NCBI GenBank assembly: GCA_964499465.1
Contig: CAZCLJ010000194.1
Coordinates: 1 to 8,787, forward strand
DNA from: JAAYJM01 sp964499465
GTDB taxonomy: Bacteria; Bacteroidota; Ignavibacteria; Kapaibacteriales; UBA2268
Direction: 5' to 3'
DNA length: 8,787 nucleotides
Shown here: positions 6,524 to 8,787 of the stretch, piece after piece
How positions within the stretch are numbered: position 1 is the first letter of the stretch
Layout: every line of letters starts with the position of its first letter
The notes under the pieces: generated by a model
What the model was told of the DNA's origin: nothing
Database searches by the model: none
The model's input: only the letters and a program-made list of their open reading frames with translations
Program-made: the position numbers and the translations under genes

Positions 6524-7936
6524 TTATTTTTTTATTTCTAAAATTATTTCTTCGAGTTTCATCCCACGCGAACCCTTGACAAGCACGATGTCATTTTCAA
6601 GTATTGTTTTTTTTAGTTCGTCTATAAGTACTGATTTGTCAATAAAATAATGTAATGACTTATGATAATTTTCCTGATTAAAATAGTTTTCCCTGTTAAA
6701 TACTTCACCAAATTGTCTTCCGTAAATAAATACTATATTAGCAGATTTAGCTGCTTTGTGAATAATTTCCTTGTGTTCGTTATAGGCAGCTTCACCAAGT
6801 TCAAGCATATCGCCAAGAACAGCAATTTTTTTTCCAGCGCTTTTCATTTCAGATAAAGTATTTAAAGCATTTTCCATTGAATTTGGATTCGCATTGTAGC
6901 AATCGTTTATAATAATGTTGCTACCGATTTGCTCGAAAAGGAGCCGTCCATAACTATTGCTTGAATCTGCTTCAAAAGTAGAAAGCCCCTTTTCAATATT
7001 TTCTTTGCTTATTCCAAAATGAACAGCCACAGCAGTAGCAGCTATTGCACTTAGTCCGTAACTTTTGCCCTGTGGCTTTAATTTCGACTGAATAGTTAAA
7101 TCTTCTATTTGGAAAGAAAGAGAAGGATGAAGCTTATCATCTAAAACTATTTTTGAATTAATATTTGCATTTTCGTCAGTTCCAAAGCTAATATATTTAT
7201 CTAAAATACGGGAATATTTCCTTAAATGTTCATCATCGAAATTAAGAAAAGTGACTCCTTCGTGCTTTTTCAGATACCCGAAGAGATAAGTTTCTTCGAG
7301 TTCTACTCCGTCTAAATCTATCAGTTTTTCCAAATGCTCTTTTCCGATATTTGTAATTATGCCGTGAGTAGGAACAAGCATTCGTGAAAGAATGTCAATT
7401 TCGCCCGGCTCATTTGTTCCGATTTCTATTACAGCAACCTGATGTTCTTCGTTTAACTCAAGAAGCATCATCGGAACGCCAATTTGATTGTTGAAATTCT
7501 TGCTGGTTTTCAGGACATTATATTGAGTAGAAAGAAGATAAGCAATGAAATCCTTTGTCGTTGTTTTGCCATTTGAGCCGGCAACTGCTATAATTGGAAT
7601 ATCGAAACGAAGTCGGTGGAACTGGGCAATTTCACCCAAAGCTGTCAAGGTATTATTAACAACAATGAACGGCTTGTTAGGATAATATTCTTTATTTTGA
7701 TTGAACCATTCTTTTTCAACAACACAAGCAGCACATTTTTTCCCGAAAGCTTCCTCAACTTTGGTATGAGCATCAAAGTTTTCGCCTTTTATGCAAACAA
7801 ATAAATTCTCTGAATTTATTGTTCGTGAATCAATGGCAACTCCGCTTGCAAACCAATTATCTGGTATGTTGAAAAAAGAATTTTCTTCAAAAATGTATTC
7901 TAAATCTTTTTTCGATAAGGAAATATAATTACTCAC
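6524..7936 (-). CDS. murF: UDP-N-acetylmuramoyl-tripeptide:D-alanyl-D-alanine ligase
   Basis: MurF is the cytoplasmic Mur ligase that adds D-Ala-D-Ala to the UDP-MurNAc-tripeptide using ATP, just before the MraY step. From the chosen start the protein has 470 residues. They include the N-terminal substrate motif IDSRT (35-39), the P-loop GSNGKTTTK (120-128), IEIGTNEPGEI (170-180), DCYNANPNSM (345-354), GDMLELGE (375-382) and KGSRGMK (454-460). The usual HN in the LAA helix region reads SYGLSAIAA, a small departure. The start is not certain. The frame is open to a TTG at 7972, but I prefer the GTG at 7934-7936. It has GGAA about 7 bases upstream, starts where MurF proteins usually start, and leaves room for the promoter element at 7970-7977, which the TTG start would overlap. 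The following mraY is 4 bp away. MurE is not upstream. Confidence 0.96.
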   Translation of the reverse strand: MSNYISLSKKDLEYIFEENSFFNIPDNWFASGVAIDSRTINSENLFVCIKGENFDAHTKVEEAFGKKCAACVVEKEWFNQNKEYYPNKPFIVVNNTLTALGEIAQFHRLRFDIPIIAVAGSNGKTTTKDFIAYLLSTQYNVLKTSKNFNNQIGVPMMLLELNEEHQVAVIEIGTNEPGEIDILSRMLVPTHGIITNIGKEHLEKLIDLDGVELEETYLFGYLKKHEGVTFLNFDDEHLRKYSRILDKYISFGTDENANINSKIVLDDKLHPSLSFQIEDLTIQSKLKPQGKSYGLSAIAATAVAVHFGISKENIEKGLSTFEADSSNSYGRLLFEQIGSNIIINDCYNANPNSMENALNTLSEMKSAGKKIAVLGDMLELGEAAYNEHKEIIHKAAKSANIVFIYGRQFGEVFNRENYFNQENYHKSLHYFIDKSVLIDELKKTILENDIVLVKGSRGMKLEEIILEIKK

Positions 7937-7969
7937 AATGTTTTCCAATTTTTTATAAAAATTAAAATT

Positions 7970-7977
7970 CAAAGTTA
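7970..7977 (-). promoter_or_regulatory. Possible -7 promoter element for murF-mraY
   Basis: Read on the minus strand the bases are TAACTTTG, an exact match to the Bacteroidota -7 consensus TAnnTTTG. It would place the transcript start near 7963 and give a leader of roughly 27 bases before the GTG start of murF. No clear TTG or TTTG lies at the expected distance upstream, and such matches occur by chance in AT-rich DNA. Confidence 0.35.
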
Positions 7978-8004
7978 AGAAATTGATTAATAAAAATATA
8001 CTTT

Positions 8005-8032
8005 TTTGTTGAAATTTTTTTTTTTAAATTTG
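8005..8032 (+). promoter_or_regulatory. Possible promoter of the 84-residue gene, with poly-T spacer
   Basis: TAAATTTG at 8025-8032 matches the Bacteroidota -7 consensus TAnnTTTG. Upstream, TTTG (8005-8008) and TTG (8009-8011) are candidate -33 elements. The spacer consists largely of eleven consecutive T (8015-8025). Spacing is 16 or 13 bases, a little short of the usual range. Transcription would begin near 8039, about 15 bases before the ATG at 8054. Confidence 0.45.
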
Positions 8033-8053
8033 TTAATAAAAAAAAGCATAAAG

Positions 8054-8308
8054 ATGAAACTAAATAAAATATACGAAGAACTATTAGATACTGCAAAAAA
8101 TCTTGGAATAACTGTTAGAAAAGATAAAGGTCATTTCAAAACTGGATTCTGCACAATTGATGAGCAGGAACTAATTGTTATAAATCGTTCTGCTCCATTA
8201 GAACAGTGTGTAACTGTTCTATCAAGATGTTTATCTAAACATTCCAACAATATTTATCTAAAGCCAGTTGTTCGTGATTTCATTGAAAATGAAGTAAGAA
8301 GAAATTAA
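8054..8308 (+). CDS. Small conserved-looking protein of unknown function
   Basis: An 84-residue soluble protein with no signal peptide or membrane segment. The frame is open up to a TTG at 8006, but I chose the ATG at 8054. The extra 16 residues would be an unusual Phe/Leu-rich run encoded by promoter-like DNA, whereas MKLNKIYEELLDTAKNLGITV makes an ordinary helical start. The pattern is helix (1-18), two beta-strands around GHFKTGFCTIDEQELIVINR (26-45), then PLEQCVTVLSRCL (48-60) and YLKPVVRDFIE (68-78). It resembles, from memory, small uncharacterised proteins of FCB bacteria and other Gram-negatives with a LPLEQR-type helix and a YLKPxxR-type end. I know no function for them. Cys33, Cys52 and Cys59 do not form a clear metal motif. 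It diverges from murF across a short shared promoter region. Confidence 0.8.
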   Translation: MKLNKIYEELLDTAKNLGITVRKDKGHFKTGFCTIDEQELIVINRSAPLEQCVTVLSRCLSKHSNNIYLKPVVRDFIENEVRRN

Positions 8309-8503
8309 TACTTGCTTTATTATAATGGAGATGACAAATAAATATATCATTGGTATCGGTTTTATCTGCAAACTAAAGTCATCGTATAACTGCCAGCTAT
8401 ACGATGACAAAAACGATGACTAAAAAGTTCATTTCCTAAAAATAAATATCTTTGTTTTTATCCACCTTAGAATGATAAAATTTAGAACTCCACTTATGTA
8501 AGT
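8309..8503. other. Non-coding stretch after the small gene
   Basis: I see no gene on either strand. It holds the hairpin at 8378-8408, a third CGATGAC at 8414-8420 and otherwise simple AT-rich sequence. The 13 bases at 8481-8493 (TTTAGAACTCCAC) resemble the outer arm of the palindromic element that follows. They may be a decayed end of another copy. Confidence 0.6.
8378..8408. repeat. Small hairpin downstream of the 84-residue gene
   Basis: GTCATCGTATA (8378-8388) and TATACGATGAC (8398-8408) are perfect 11-bp reverse complements around a 9-base loop. CGATGAC occurs again at 8414-8420. No T-run follows on either strand, so it is not a canonical terminator. It could stabilise the 3' end of the small gene's transcript. 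Confidence 0.6.
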
Positions 8504-8732
8504 TCAGAACTCCTGACCCCAAAACGAAAGGAGTTAGGAGATTTGCCTCGTAAAGATTGATTTCGCAGTTGGAAAAAATATTTTATTAGTTATTTGTCAT
8601 TAGTCATTGGTTATTAGTATGTAATTACTAATGACTAATGACGAATAACGAATGACCTATTGGAAATACTCGTATTAAAAAATAACTTCTTATCATAAAA
8701 TATGCGAAATAGCAAACTACGAGGCATCAGGA
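8504..8732. repeat. Dispersed palindromic element, copy B
   Basis: Same orientation and order of parts as copy A at 165-406. The outer left arm TCAGAACTCCTGA is identical (8504-8516). The 27-base piece that follows is 5 bases shorter than in copy A. The middle arms are 8544-8567 and 8703-8726. The heptad core is 8587-8656, where 8589-8616 and 8622-8649 form a 28-bp hairpin with one true mismatch if G-T pairs are allowed. On the right, similarity to copy A stops after TCAGGA (8727-8732); GGGGTG follows instead of the outer arm, so this end is truncated or diverged. Like copy A it lies downstream of a gene's 3' end. Confidence 0.8.
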
Positions 8733-8787
8733 TGGGGTGAAATAAATCGAATTATTTTAAAAAAAATATTCGTTCCAAATATGAATA
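8733..8787. other. AT-rich edge sequence
   Basis: Nothing codes here within the window. CGAATTATTTT (8748-8758) and AAAATATTCG (8763-8772) form a weak, imperfect inverted repeat. Confidence 0.3.

Noticed and set aside
7937..7972. TTG start of murF at 7970-7972
   Set aside because: It overlaps the TAACTTTG promoter match, lacks a ribosome-binding site and adds 12 residues not expected in MurF. Kept only as an alternative.
8447..8454. TATCTTTG, a match to the -7 consensus on the plus strand
   Set aside because: No -33 element upstream and no gene starts downstream within the window; probably chance in AT-rich DNA.
165..8732. Composite transposon bounded by the two palindrome copies
   Set aside because: Copies are in the same orientation, no transposase lies between them, and the enclosed murF and mraY are core genes.

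Overview
The window is AT-rich bacterial DNA with weak Shine-Dalgarno sites, TAnnTTTG-type promoter elements and a Bacteroidota/Chlorobi-like MraY. This suggests the FCB superphylum, possibly an Ignavibacteria- or Kapabacteria-like lineage. The assignment rests on these traits read by eye, with no database comparison. Six of the seven confident genes lie on the minus strand. Two AT-rich repeat-bearing regions flank them.

Left edge (1-409): an open plus-strand frame with one membrane segment enters from outside the window. It contains a 21-bp perfect inverted repeat and ends inside a 242-bp palindromic element. That element is built partly of seven-base units and stops 3 bp from the end of the next gene.

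410-5147 (minus strand): a tight four-gene unit, in transcription order a single-domain response regulator, a membrane receptor of histidine-kinase architecture (CHASE-PAS-DHp), a GT-B glycosyltransferase and an outer-membrane beta-barrel protein. Junctions are a 14-bp overlap, a 2-bp gap and an 8-bp overlap, so the four are probably co-transcribed and partly translationally coupled. The receptor has its phospho-accepting histidine, but the base next to it is Gln and every ATP-binding box is degenerate. It looks like a kinase-dead phosphatase or phosphotransfer receptor, and it is the most interesting protein here. A plausible reading is that an external signal adjusts the phosphorylation of the regulator, and so activity linked to envelope glycans and the outer membrane.

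5148-5388: intergenic DNA made almost entirely of heptanucleotide tandem repeats in two blocks (5229-5284 and 5296-5386), the second reaching within 2 bp of the mraY stop codon.

5389-7936 (minus strand): murF then mraY, consecutive steps of peptidoglycan precursor synthesis, 4 bp apart but without the murE and murD that usually flank them. A short divergent promoter region (7937-8053) separates murF from a plus-strand gene for an 84-residue conserved-looking protein of unknown function. An 11-T homopolymer sits in that gene's proposed promoter spacer.

Right edge (8309-8787): no gene. It holds a small hairpin and a second copy of the palindromic element in the same orientation as the first. 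The two copies differ by at least one base-pair-preserving double change. No RNA gene, CRISPR array, transposase or integrase was found.
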